A stretch of DNA of 64,000 bases from Cupriavidus sp. IDO (lineage in GTDB: Bacteria > Pseudomonadota > Gammaproteobacteria > Burkholderiales > Burkholderiaceae). The stretch's first letter is position 1. Every line of letters starts with the position of its first letter. A model generated the notes under the pieces. That model did no database searches. It was not told where the DNA came from and saw nothing but the letters and a program-made list of their open reading frames with translations. The position numbers and the translations under genes were made by a program. The DNA is taken from positions 1-64,000 of the forward strand of contig NZ_JWMA01000001.1 of NCBI RefSeq assembly GCF_000812465.1, read 5' to 3'. Positions 35,465 to 43,949 of the stretch are shown one piece after another.

Positions 35465-36253
35465 ATGCAAGGAATCGAAGGCAAGACGGCGATTGTCACC
35501 GGTGGCGCGACTATGATTGGCGAGGCCGTGGTATCGGCCCTGGTCTCGGCTGGCGCCAACGTCGTTGTCGTCGACATCGACCAGCAAGGCGGCCGCAATG
35601 TTGCCGAGCGGCATCCGGAGCGCTGCCGCTATGTGGCCGTTGACGTGACCAGCGATGCCGACATCGCTGCCTGTATCGCCGACACCATGGAGACCTTCCG
35701 TGGCATCGACCTGCTCGTCAACTGCGCCTGCACCTACGTGGATAACGGTGCCGATTCCACACGCGAGCAGTGGCTGGAGTCCTACAACGTCAATGTCGTC
35801 GGCGCGGCGATGATGCTGAAGGCGTGCGTGCCGGAGATGAAAAAGCGCGGCGGCGGAGCGGTCGTCAACTTTGCCTCGATCTCCGCGGGCGTGGCGCAGT
35901 CGGGGCGCTGGCTGTACCCGATTACCAAGGCAGCGATGCAGCAATTTACACGTAGCGCCGCATTGGATCTAGCCCCGGACAACATTCGAGTCAACTCCGT
36001 CTCGCCGGGCTGGACGTGGTCCTCCGTCATCAGCGCGCTGAGCGGCGGCGACAGGGCGAAAGCCGACGGTATCGCCGCAGATTTCCACCCACTCGGCCGG
36101 CTCGGCAAGCCAGAAGAAGTCGCGCAAGTGGTTCGCTTCCTCCTGTCAGATGCTTCCGCCTTTGTTACCGGCGCCGACTATGCATGTGACGGCGGATACG
36201 GCGCCCTCGGTCCCGAGGGTCGGCAAGCAGCCATCAACCGGCTGACGGCATAA
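35465..36253 (+). CDS. Short-chain dehydrogenase/reductase of the indole cluster
   Basis: A 262-residue SDR with the cofactor motif TGGATMIG, catalytic serine in ASIS, and YPITK (YxxxK). The usual NNAG is replaced by NCAC. In the Acinetobacter iif cluster the SDR IifB oxidises the dihydrodiol-type hydrate of indole oxide to 3-hydroxyindolin-2-one, and this gene has the same neighbours. It may do the same, or go on to oxidise 3-hydroxyindolin-2-one to isatin. ATG 35465 follows GTGGAGACG. Confidence 0.85.
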   Translation: MQGIEGKTAIVTGGATMIGEAVVSALVSAGANVVVVDIDQQGGRNVAERHPERCRYVAVDVTSDADIAACIADTMETFRGIDLLVNCACTYVDNGADSTREQWLESYNVNVVGAAMMLKACVPEMKKRGGGAVVNFASISAGVAQSGRWLYPITKAAMQQFTRSAALDLAPDNIRVNSVSPGWTWSSVISALSGGDRAKADGIAADFHPLGRLGKPEEVAQVVRFLLSDASAFVTGADYACDGGYGALGPEGRQAAINRLTA

Positions 36254-36333
36254 ACCGGCCGGTGATTCTGGGCGACCTCGGTTCGCCCGGCACGAAGTTA
36301 ATTGCACGCAAGACAATCCCACAGGAGAGACAC

Positions 36334-37623
36334 ATGATCCCCCATTCCATCGACAAGATCACGCCGCGCAAAATTGCGATTGTTGGCGCGGGTCAGGCAG
36401 GACTATTGCTCGGGTGCGGCCTGCTGGATCAAGGCTACGAGGTCGCGCTAGTGACAAACCGCACCGCTGACGAGGTATGGAGCGGCAAAGTGATGTCGTC
36501 CCAGTGCATCTTCGACCAGGCACTCCAGATCGAGCGCAATTTCCGGATGAATCAATGGGAAAGGCAGTGCCCCACGGTGGACGGCATCGGCCTGACCATC
36601 CCTACCGACGACGGCGAGGGCGAAATTGCCATCCACTGGCGCGCCCGCCTGAATGCCTACGCCCAGTCTGTCGATCAACGTGTAAAGATGCCAGGCTGGA
36701 TGGCGGAGTTCGAAAGCCGTGGCGGCATTCTGCGTATCGAAAATGTCGAGATTCCCCAGCTTGAAGCCCTGGCCGAAAGTCATGATCTTGTTCTCCTGGC
36801 CGGTGGCAAGGGAGAGATCGTCAATCTGCTGACACGCAATGATGCACGCTCGCCTGTTCGTCACCCCCAACGCCAGTTGGCACTGGCTTACGTGACGGGC
36901 ATGCAGCGCAGTGGCCCGTTTGAGTGCGTCAACTTTAATCTGATTCCCGGCATCGGCGAGTACTTTGTCTTCCCGGCCCTCACCACCCAGGGCAGTTGCG
37001 AAACTCAAGCCTGCGACATCATGGTCTTCGAAGCCATTCCTGGCGGCCCGATGGACCGCTGGGCAGACGTCAAGTCCGCCGATCAGCATCTGGATGTCTG
37101 CCTGGGCATCCTGCGCGACTACCTGCCGTGGGAAAGCGAGCGCTGTGCCAATGTACGACTCACCGATGCCAACGGGATCCTGAGCGGGCGCGTCACCCCG
37201 ACCGTGCGCAACCCTACCCTTTCCCTGCCTTCCGGCCGGCTTGTAATGGGGCTCGGCGACGCGGTCATGGTCAACGACCCGATCACCGGCCAGGGCTCGA
37301 ACAACGCCACCAAGGGCGCCCTGCACTATTTCGAGGCCATCCTGCGCCATGGGGACAAGCCCTTCGATAAGGCATGGATGCAGCAGACCTTCGACGGCCT
37401 TTACGAAGGCTATGCCGAACCGGTCATCCGTTGGACAAATTCCCTGCTGTTCCCGCCGCCAGACCACATCGTCAAACTGCTGGCCACAGCGCAACACGCG
37501 CCGCGCATCGCCCAGCGCATCGCCAACGGATTCAACGATCCGCGCGACTATGGCAGCTACTGGTTCAACGAGGAAGCCACCGAGGCCTGGATCGCTGAAG
37601 AGTCGCAGTCCAAGGCCGCCTGA
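36334..37623 (+). CDS. Indole/styrene monooxygenase, FAD-dependent epoxidase component
   Basis: A 429-residue group E flavoprotein monooxygenase. It has the dinucleotide motif IVGAGQAGLLLGCGL near residue 15 and the family-specific DPITGQGSNNATKGA near residue 315. These enzymes use FADH2 from a separate reductase to epoxidise styrene or indole. Adjacent SDR, reductase and AraC genes make indole the likely substrate (compare IifC of Acinetobacter and IndA of Cupriavidus). Start ATG 36334 follows AGGAGAG. Activity on indole would give indigo as a side product by auto-oxidation of indoxyl. Confidence 0.88.
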   Translation: MIPHSIDKITPRKIAIVGAGQAGLLLGCGLLDQGYEVALVTNRTADEVWSGKVMSSQCIFDQALQIERNFRMNQWERQCPTVDGIGLTIPTDDGEGEIAIHWRARLNAYAQSVDQRVKMPGWMAEFESRGGILRIENVEIPQLEALAESHDLVLLAGGKGEIVNLLTRNDARSPVRHPQRQLALAYVTGMQRSGPFECVNFNLIPGIGEYFVFPALTTQGSCETQACDIMVFEAIPGGPMDRWADVKSADQHLDVCLGILRDYLPWESERCANVRLTDANGILSGRVTPTVRNPTLSLPSGRLVMGLGDAVMVNDPITGQGSNNATKGALHYFEAILRHGDKPFDKAWMQQTFDGLYEGYAEPVIRWTNSLLFPPPDHIVKLLATAQHAPRIAQRIANGFNDPRDYGSYWFNEEATEAWIAEESQSKAA

Positions 37624-37699
37624 GGCAAGAAAAGTCACCCACACGAAAGCAAGCAATCTGCTCACCGCGCAACGGTTGAGCAGGCGACAGGAGACAACA

Positions 37700-38224
37700 A
37701 TGACCGACGCTCGCGAATTTCGGAATGCCCTCGGCCGCTTTGCCACGGGCGTAACCATCGTCACAACGCGCACCCCCGACGGAGAACCCTGGGGCGTGAC
37801 CGTGAATAGTTTCAGCTCGGTATCGCTGGAGCCTCGCCTGGTTCTGTGGAGCCTCGCCAAGAAGTCCTACAGCCTCGAGGCATTCCAGAAGACCGGGAGT
37901 TTCGTGATCCACGTCCTGGCAGCCGACCAGGAACATGTCTCCAACCGCTTCGCACGAGGCGCGGAAGGCAAGTTTTCGGGCGTCCCCTGCACGGATGGCC
38001 TCGATGGCTCGCCGGTCCTGTCAGGTTGCGCAGCGGTATTCCAATGCCGCAACACGCATCAGTATGACGGCGGCGATCACATCATCTTCCTGGGCGAGGT
38101 CCGGCACTTTGACACATCGAATCGGGAATCCCTGCTCTTCTACAAGGGAAACTACGCGCGTACCGCCAACGCTCTTACGGAGCTGTCAGAGCTGATCCGC
38201 ACCGAATACGTCGCCGCGACCTAA
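37700..38224 (+). CDS. Flavin reductase partner of the indole monooxygenase
   Basis: A 174-residue flavin reductase with the split-barrel pattern FATGVTIVTTRTPDG and VNSFSSVSLEPRLVLWSL. It provides FADH2 to the monooxygenase encoded 76 bp upstream, as StyB/IifD do for their partners. ATG 37700 is preceded by ACAGGAGACA. The GDHIIFLGEV segment is typical of the family and contains the histidine near the flavin. It is distinct from the flavin reductase-like gene at 32777. Confidence 0.88.
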   Translation: MTDAREFRNALGRFATGVTIVTTRTPDGEPWGVTVNSFSSVSLEPRLVLWSLAKKSYSLEAFQKTGSFVIHVLAADQEHVSNRFARGAEGKFSGVPCTDGLDGSPVLSGCAAVFQCRNTHQYDGGDHIIFLGEVRHFDTSNRESLLFYKGNYARTANALTELSELIRTEYVAAT

Positions 38225-38324
38225 TACCGGTACCGCACACGGCAATCCGTCCAAAGGAAGCTGGCCAACGCCGCGCCCGAACGTATTTGCCCGCCTCTCT
38301 TATCCTTGCCCCCGGGATACTCCA

Positions 38325-39923
38325 ATGAGTACGTATGACGCCGTCATTGTCGGCAGTGGTATCAATTCGCTCGTCTGCGCTGCGGTTCTAGCCAGACGCG
38401 GCAAGCGTGTCTGCGTGCTGGAACGCAATAGCACGCTGGGCGGATGCATTCGCACGGAGGCCCTGAATGCACCGGGCTATCTCCACGACACGTTGTCCAC
38501 GGCACATCCGCTGTTTGTCACGTCGCCAGGCTACGCGGAGCTGAAGGATGAACTTCATCAGGCAGGACTCAGCTACCGCAATAACAGTACGCCCACTGGC
38601 GTACTGTTGCCCGATAACCGTTCGCTGATTCTGAGCACGTCCCGTGAGCGCAATGTCAGCACCTTCAATACGCTGGCAAGCGGCGACGGTGATGCCTTCC
38701 AGTCCGCCATGCAAGAGGTCGAGCAAAACGCCGGCCTGGTGTTCTCGCTGCTTGGCAACGAACTGTGGAGTGCCGGTGTTGCAAAGACCGTGGCCGGCCG
38801 CCTGTGGAAACAAGGCGTGCATGACACCGTCGCCTTCTTTTCCCCTGCCCTGATGAGTTGCCGCAGCTGGCTGGAGACCCGGGTCAAATCCGACCTGGTC
38901 CAGGCGCTGCTCGCGCCTTGGGTACTGCATACAGGCCTTGGCCCGGAAAGCGCCATGTCTGCCTTGATGGGAAAAGTCGTCGCCTTCACGCTGGAGGCGG
39001 TTGGCCTGCCTATCGTCCAAGGCGGCAATGCCCGTACTGTCGACGCCTTTCGCAGAGTCATCGAGAGCCGGGGTGGTGCTTTCCACGTTAATGCCGACGT
39101 CGAGGACATCCTGGTCGAGGGCGGCTCGGCGCGCGGCGTAAGGACGCGGGACAACCGCGTTTTCATGGGCAAGGAGATCATCTGCAACGTCACGCCCGGC
39201 CAGCTTTACGGAAAGCTGCTGGCCGCCAAGCACGTTCCCCCTGGCCTACGTCAGCAGGCAGCCGAGTACCGCTACGGCAAGGGGAACATGCAGATCCATT
39301 TGGCGCTGTCCGCCCCTCCGGACTGGCCCCAAGAACATCTGCGCGATGTCATCTACCTGCACCTTACCTCGGGGCTGGACGGTGTCTCCAGGGCAGTCAG
39401 CGAAGCAGAGCGAGGCCTGCTTCCAGCCGAAGGCACGATTTGCGTTGCCCAGCCTTGCGCTGTTGACCCTTCCAGAAGCCCGGCCGGAGGCTGGGTGCTC
39501 TGGATTCAGGTTCCGGAGTGTCCGCGTCAAGTCAAGGGCGATGCGCTTGGAGAGATCGCTGTTCCCGCGGATGGTCGCTGGACCGCCGAACTCCGTGAGC
39601 GCTACGCCGACCGGATTATCGATCGCATTGCCCGCCAGGTTCCAGATCTCAAAGCGAGCGTCGTCGGGCGTACGGTCATCTCCCCGGCGGATCTTGAGTC
39701 GATGAACGTCAACCTCGTCGGCGGTGATCCCTATTCCGGTGAATGCAGCATCGACCAGTTCATGTTCTGGCGTCCGGTCCCTGGCGTCAAGGATCACGCT
39801 ACCCCGGTTAAACATCTGCACCACATCGGCGCCTCGACCCATCCAGGACCCGGTCTTGGCGGTACCTCCGGTTACCACGTCGCAAATGCGCTCGCAAAGA
39901 AACGGGCGAAATCTAACTCATAA
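38325..39923 (+). CDS. FAD-dependent oxidoreductase, phytoene desaturase-like (PYROXD2-like)
   Basis: A 532-residue flavoprotein. The Rossmann motif is VIVGSGINSLVCAAVLAR at the N-terminus with VLERNSTLGG after it, and the family end-motif HHIGASTHPGPGLGGTSG lies near residue 510. It belongs to the amine-oxidase/phytoene-desaturase superfamily but its reaction is not known. In the indole cluster it takes a place where an oxidation is needed, for example 3-hydroxyindolin-2-one or an indoxyl-type intermediate to isatin. That role is inference. It has no counterpart in the small iif cluster of Acinetobacter as I recall it. Confidence 0.8.
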   Translation: MSTYDAVIVGSGINSLVCAAVLARRGKRVCVLERNSTLGGCIRTEALNAPGYLHDTLSTAHPLFVTSPGYAELKDELHQAGLSYRNNSTPTGVLLPDNRSLILSTSRERNVSTFNTLASGDGDAFQSAMQEVEQNAGLVFSLLGNELWSAGVAKTVAGRLWKQGVHDTVAFFSPALMSCRSWLETRVKSDLVQALLAPWVLHTGLGPESAMSALMGKVVAFTLEAVGLPIVQGGNARTVDAFRRVIESRGGAFHVNADVEDILVEGGSARGVRTRDNRVFMGKEIICNVTPGQLYGKLLAAKHVPPGLRQQAAEYRYGKGNMQIHLALSAPPDWPQEHLRDVIYLHLTSGLDGVSRAVSEAERGLLPAEGTICVAQPCAVDPSRSPAGGWVLWIQVPECPRQVKGDALGEIAVPADGRWTAELRERYADRIIDRIARQVPDLKASVVGRTVISPADLESMNVNLVGGDPYSGECSIDQFMFWRPVPGVKDHATPVKHLHHIGASTHPGPGLGGTSGYHVANALAKKRAKSNS

Positions 39924-39950
39924 GTGAAGCAACCACAGGAGACAACAACC

Positions 39951-40730
39951 ATGAGCAACAGCCTCGCCCACTTTGCAGCAGACCTGCTGTCCGGCCGCAT
40001 CCGCGTGGTGGATCTGACGCAGACCTTGAGTTCTGAATTTCCGACCATCTCGCTGCCTCCGGAGATGGGCCAGACCTGGCCCTTCCGGCAAGAAACTATC
40101 TCGCGCTACGACGATCGCGGACCGAACTGGTACTGGAATAACTTCTCCTGCGGCGAACATACAGGGACTCACTTCGACGCACCAGTCCATTGGATCTCTG
40201 GTAAGGACTTGCCGGACAATACGACCGACACCATCCCTGCCGAAAAATTCTTCGCCACCGCCTGCGTCATCGACTGCTCAAGGGAGGCCGCGGAAGACCC
40301 GGACTACTTGCTCACTGTCGACGCCGTCAAAGCCTGGGAAGCACGGCATGGCCGCATCCCTCCGCGCTCCTGGGTCCTGATGCGCACCGACTGGTCCAAG
40401 CGCAATAGTCCCGAGGCGTACCTGAATGCGCGTGACGACGGCATGCACACACCTGGCCCTGACCTGGGCGTCGTCCAGTGGATGATTGAAGAGCGCGATG
40501 TCCATGGATTTGGCGTCGAAGCAATTGGCACCGACGCGGGCCAGTCCTATGGCTGGGAGTTACCGTTCCCGTGCCATTACCTCATGCATGGCAACAACCG
40601 CTACGGTCTGCAATGCCTGACCAATCTCGACCAACTCCCGCCGCAGGGTGCATTGATTGTCGCCGCCCCGCTGAAGATCAAGGACGGTTCCGGCAGCCCG
40701 CTTCGCGTCCTGGCTCTTATTCCCGGCTGA
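39951..40730 (+). CDS. Cyclase-family metal hydrolase, probable isatin hydrolase
   Basis: The 259-residue protein has the cyclase/kynurenine-formamidase metal motif HTGTHFDAPVHW near residue 73, which binds Mn or Zn. Characterised members are kynurenine formamidase and isatin hydrolase, both cutting an amide bond next to an aromatic amine. In an indole cluster isatin hydrolase is the natural choice: isatin plus water gives isatinate (2-aminophenylglyoxylate). That product is a 2-oxoacid and would fit the IorAB enzyme encoded 15 kb upstream. ATG 39951 follows AGGAGAC. Confidence 0.78.
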   Translation: MSNSLAHFAADLLSGRIRVVDLTQTLSSEFPTISLPPEMGQTWPFRQETISRYDDRGPNWYWNNFSCGEHTGTHFDAPVHWISGKDLPDNTTDTIPAEKFFATACVIDCSREAAEDPDYLLTVDAVKAWEARHGRIPPRSWVLMRTDWSKRNSPEAYLNARDDGMHTPGPDLGVVQWMIEERDVHGFGVEAIGTDAGQSYGWELPFPCHYLMHGNNRYGLQCLTNLDQLPPQGALIVAAPLKIKDGSGSPLRVLALIPG

Positions 40731-40774
40731 TATTCCGCTAGCCCGCCCATCACCACAAAAAGGAGGAGAACGAA

Positions 40775-41719
40775 GTGAAGAAACGAGCAATCTCGGCCAT
40801 GCTGGCCGGTTCGCTTGCGCTAGTCGGCAATCAGGCGCTCGCAAAGGAGGGCGCAGACCAGTATCCCAATGGAGCTGAAAGCTGGATGTCGGGAGCTTTG
40901 CCCCCGCCCGGCACCTATCTCCTCAACTACACCGGCTATTACGGCGGTGAGCTCAAAGACGGCAACGGCGACAACGCAAACATCGCCGGCAATCCTGCAA
41001 AGGTTGACGCCTGGTTCGACGCGTTGCGGGTGGTGAAGGTCACCAACATCACGCTTCTTGGCGCGAGCTGGGGCATGCAGGCCATCGTTCCGCTCGTCTA
41101 CCAGTCCATGAATTTGCCCCAGATGGGCGGCCGTCGCAACGCCACTGGCTTGGGTGACATCACGATCGACCCGATAGTGCTCGGCTGGCATGGTGCGAAC
41201 TGGCATGTCACGACGGGTCTGGACATTTACGCGCCCACGGGCCGCTACGACCAGAATGATCCCAGGGCCAGCATCGGCGCGAACTACTGGGCCTTCGAGC
41301 CAGTTGCGGCATTCACCTGGCTGAACCAGAGTGGCTGGGAAATCTCTGCCAAGTTCATGTACAACATTAAAGGGAAGAACAAGGACTCCAACTTCGGCGG
41401 CATGACAGGAAGCTACCAGTCCGGACAGGAATTGCACGTCGATTACGCCCTGGGCAAGCACATCGGCCCGTGGACTGTCGGCTTGAGCGGGTACTACCTG
41501 AAACAGGTCACGGACGACAAGTTCAATGGCACCGTGGTGCCAGAAGTGCCTGGCGTGTGGAGCCGTGGCCGTCGCGGCGAGGTGCTGGCTATCGGCCCTA
41601 GCGTCTCATACACCAACGCCAAGGGAACTAGTTTCATCACCCAATGGCAGCATGAAGCGTATGCCAGGAATCGGTTTGGCGGCGACAAATTCTGGGTCAA
41701 GGTGGTCACCGCTTTCTGA
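40775..41719 (+). CDS. Outer-membrane transporter-like protein (phenol meta-degradation / SphA-like family)
   Basis: A 314-residue protein starting at GTG 40775 behind the strong site AAGGAGGAG. It has a signal peptide (AMLAGSLALVGNQALA, cleavage near residue 23) and then alternating polar and hydrophobic strands with GLGDITIDPIVLGWH and YAPTGRYD, typical of the beta-barrel family found in aromatic catabolic operons. It ends in Phe, the outer-membrane insertion signal. It probably helps hydrophobic or aromatic substrates cross the outer membrane. Last gene of the indole cluster. Confidence 0.82.
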   Translation: MKKRAISAMLAGSLALVGNQALAKEGADQYPNGAESWMSGALPPPGTYLLNYTGYYGGELKDGNGDNANIAGNPAKVDAWFDALRVVKVTNITLLGASWGMQAIVPLVYQSMNLPQMGGRRNATGLGDITIDPIVLGWHGANWHVTTGLDIYAPTGRYDQNDPRASIGANYWAFEPVAAFTWLNQSGWEISAKFMYNIKGKNKDSNFGGMTGSYQSGQELHVDYALGKHIGPWTVGLSGYYLKQVTDDKFNGTVVPEVPGVWSRGRRGEVLAIGPSVSYTNAKGTSFITQWQHEAYARNRFGGDKFWVKVVTAF

Positions 41720-41725
41720 CGGAAT

Positions 41726-41740
41726 GGGCCCGCGAGGCCC
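41726..41740 (+). terminator. Weak hairpin at the end of the indole cluster
   Basis: GGGCC-CGCGA-GGCCC directly after the stop at 41719. The stem is only 5 bp and no T-run follows, so strength is uncertain. Confidence 0.3.
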
Positions 41741-41933
41741 TGTGCTGTGCTTCTGTAGCCATGCGAGAAGGTGGCGCTGATTTTTCGCCTCGGTGCGAAC
41801 GGCAACGTGGCCTGCCGGTCAGGGCGTGCCGCGCCGTTGCAGATATGCTCCAATAGCAAAAGCCCTGCCGTCGAAAGCCAGCCCGTTAGGCTGACTCCTA
41901 TATGAGTTTGCGGCGGAGCGGAAGAGGTGAAGC

Positions 41934-43169
41934 ATGGCCCTTATTAGCCGCCAGCTGTTCTCGGCCAGCCCGCAAATTCGGGTGCGAGATGTAACGCTTT
42001 CCGCACACGACGACTTCCAAACCCAGCGAGCCAAGCTTGCAAGCATCATGCTGGACGCAATGTACCAGTTCGTCGGCCTGCTAGACGTCGACGGCAAGAT
42101 GCTCGAGATCAATCGCGCAGCGCTCGAGGGAATCGGCATTCAAATGGATGACATTCGCGGAATGCCATTCTGGGAGGCCAGATGGTGGGTTATCTCTCCG
42201 CAGACCCAGCGCGTCTTGCAACAGCTGATCCGGCGCGCAAGCCAAGGCGAGTTCGTCCGCGGTGACTTCGAGGTATACGGCCAAAAGATGGGCGAGGAGA
42301 CGATCATTGTCGACTTCTCGCTATTACCTATTAGAGATTCGGATGGCAAGGTGGTGTTCCTGCTGCCTGAAGGGCGCAACATCACGGAAAAGAAGCGCAC
42401 CGAAGCAGAGCTTGCGCGGAAAAACGAGGAGCTCCAAGCCAGCCGGGATCTAATCTGCCGTCAGCGCGATGAACTTCAGAGTCTTTACGATCGACTCATG
42501 GTCGAGCAGACGCTTTCGCAGCGGCTGCTTTTGAATCTGCTGCCCTCTCCGATAGCTGAACGATTAAAAGCACGTCCGGAAATCGTAGCCAACAGCATTC
42601 CTGAAGTCATAGCCGACAGCTTCCCGGAAGTGACGGTCTTGTTTGCGGACATCGTGGCATTCACCCATTTCTCGGTGGGCATGAGCGCCGAGCGCCTGGT
42701 CGCAGTGCTCAATGAGATCTTCACCGAATTCGACACAATCGCGGATTGCCGCGGACTTGAGAAGATCAAGACAATCGGGGACGCTTACATGGCAGCAGCT
42801 GGGCTACCGGAACCGGTTTCTGACCATGCTGTCCGAGCTGCCGACATGGCACTGGATATGATAGACGCGCTCAGACTGTTCAATCGACGTACCGGCTATA
42901 ACCTCCGGATGCGAATTGGCATCAATAGTGGATCGGTAGTGGCCGGCGTTATCGGTAAGCGCAAGTTCATTTACGACTTATGGGGCGATGCCGTCAACAC
43001 TGCAAGTCGGATGGAGTCCCATAGTTTGGCTGGACGGATTCAAGTTACCGACGCAACTCGCAATCGATTGGGAGAATCCTTTCTGTTCGAAGAACGCGGC
43101 ACCATTGCGACAAAGGGGATCGGTGCCGTGCATACCTGGTTCCTGACCGGCCGCCGTGAGCCGCTATAG
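41934..43169 (+). CDS. PAS domain-containing adenylate/guanylate cyclase (class III)
   Basis: A 411-residue signalling protein. Residues about 35-160 form a PAS domain (DAMYQFVGLLDVDGKML ... ITEKKRTEAELA), followed by a coiled coil to about 205 and a class III cyclase catalytic domain from about 225 (VTVLFADIVAFTHF with a metal Asp, KIKTIGDAYM with a base-recognising Lys, YDLWGDAVNTASRME). The Lys/Asp pair favours ATP over GTP. No membrane segment is present. ATG 41934 follows AGAGGTGA. An IS remnant abuts its 3' end, but the C-terminus looks complete. Confidence 0.88.
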   Translation: MALISRQLFSASPQIRVRDVTLSAHDDFQTQRAKLASIMLDAMYQFVGLLDVDGKMLEINRAALEGIGIQMDDIRGMPFWEARWWVISPQTQRVLQQLIRRASQGEFVRGDFEVYGQKMGEETIIVDFSLLPIRDSDGKVVFLLPEGRNITEKKRTEAELARKNEELQASRDLICRQRDELQSLYDRLMVEQTLSQRLLLNLLPSPIAERLKARPEIVANSIPEVIADSFPEVTVLFADIVAFTHFSVGMSAERLVAVLNEIFTEFDTIADCRGLEKIKTIGDAYMAAAGLPEPVSDHAVRAADMALDMIDALRLFNRRTGYNLRMRIGINSGSVVAGVIGKRKFIYDLWGDAVNTASRMESHSLAGRIQVTDATRNRLGESFLFEERGTIATKGIGAVHTWFLTGRREPL

Positions 43170-43226
43170 CGATAGTTGTTTTCCCCTGACGCCTGGCGCA
43201 ACAAAGCTCGAGAGCAAGGAAGGGTT

Positions 43227-43574
43227 GTGCCAGGCAACGGCAAGCAGAGTGACAAGTGGTCCAGCGCGGACAAATTCCGGGAGGTGCTGGAGACAGCTCC
43301 CCTGAGCGAGGCGGAGCTGTCCGAGTACTGCCGCAGGAAAGGCATTCAGCCGGAACAGATCCGGCAGTGGCGTGCCGCCTGTGAGCAGGCCAACGCGAAG
43401 ACGCAGGGCAAGGCTGGCCTGGCGCAGCGCCGCGAGGAAGAGACTGCACAGAAGCGGATCCGGGACTTGGAGCGCGAACTCAAGCGCAAGAATGCAGCCC
43501 TGGCGGAGACGGCGGCGCTGCTGGTGCTGAGAAAAAAAGCCGAGGCGATCTGGGGAAGGGACGAGGAGGACTGA
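43227..43574 (+). CDS. IS3-family transposase OrfA (in a defective element)
   Basis: About 115 residues from GTG 43227. It has the transposase-8 HTH (DKWSSADKFREVLET, EYCRRKGIQPEQIRQW) and a C-terminal leucine-rich coiled coil (RDLERELKRKNAALAETAALL), as in OrfA of IS3 elements. It binds the IS ends in an intact element. The frame appears complete, but with OrfB broken it has no transposition partner here. Confidence 0.75.
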   Translation: MPGNGKQSDKWSSADKFREVLETAPLSEAELSEYCRRKGIQPEQIRQWRAACEQANAKTQGKAGLAQRREEETAQKRIRDLERELKRKNAALAETAALLVLRKKAEAIWGRDEED

Positions 43575-43903
43575 TCAACGTCTCGGATCGCCGCGAAGCC
43601 ATTGTGTTGATCGATGAAGCGGTTCAGAACGGCGCGCGCCAATCCAGCGCCTGCGAGGAACTGGGCTTGAATGAGCGTACCTTGCAGCGCTGGCGCCTAC
43701 GAGAGCCTGACGCCGCACCAGATTGTGCCGAAGCTGGCCGACGAGGGCTGCTACCTGGCCTCGGAATCGACGTTCTACCGGGTGCTCAGGGCTGAAGGCC
43801 AAGGCCTGCGGCGCGGCCGCAGCCACAATGCCAAGCCCCGAGCGCCGACCACGCACCGTGCCGACGGGCCGAACCAGGTTTGGTGCTGGGACATCGACCG
43901 CGG
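43575..43903 (+). pseudogene. IS3-family transposase OrfB fragment, deleted and frameshifted
   Basis: The first part (LINVSDRREAIVLIDEA, then ELGLNERTLQRWR) is the OrfB N-terminus. It then jumps, with a change of frame, to YESLTPHQIVPKLADEG and continues to PNQVWCWDI, the start of the rve catalytic domain. Roughly 80 residues are missing at the jump and the whole DDE core after WCWDI is gone. Confidence 0.8.
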
Positions 43904-43949
43904 CCGCATCGGTTTTGCACTCATCCCTTCCCTTCTGAAATCAGTCGCC

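Larger units (their letters stand above)
43227..43903 (+). mobile_element. Remnant of an IS3-family insertion sequence
   Basis: The stretch holds an OrfA-type transposase gene (43227-43574) and parts of an OrfB integrase-type gene (43575-43903) with an internal deletion, a frameshift and a truncated end. I could not find terminal inverted repeats or a target duplication, so the element is defective and its ends are lost. Confidence 0.8.

Noticed and set aside
43575..43903. Programmed frameshift explaining the OrfB break
   Set aside because: The jump skips about 80 residues of the family and the catalytic core is gone, so it is a deletion and not ribosomal frameshifting.
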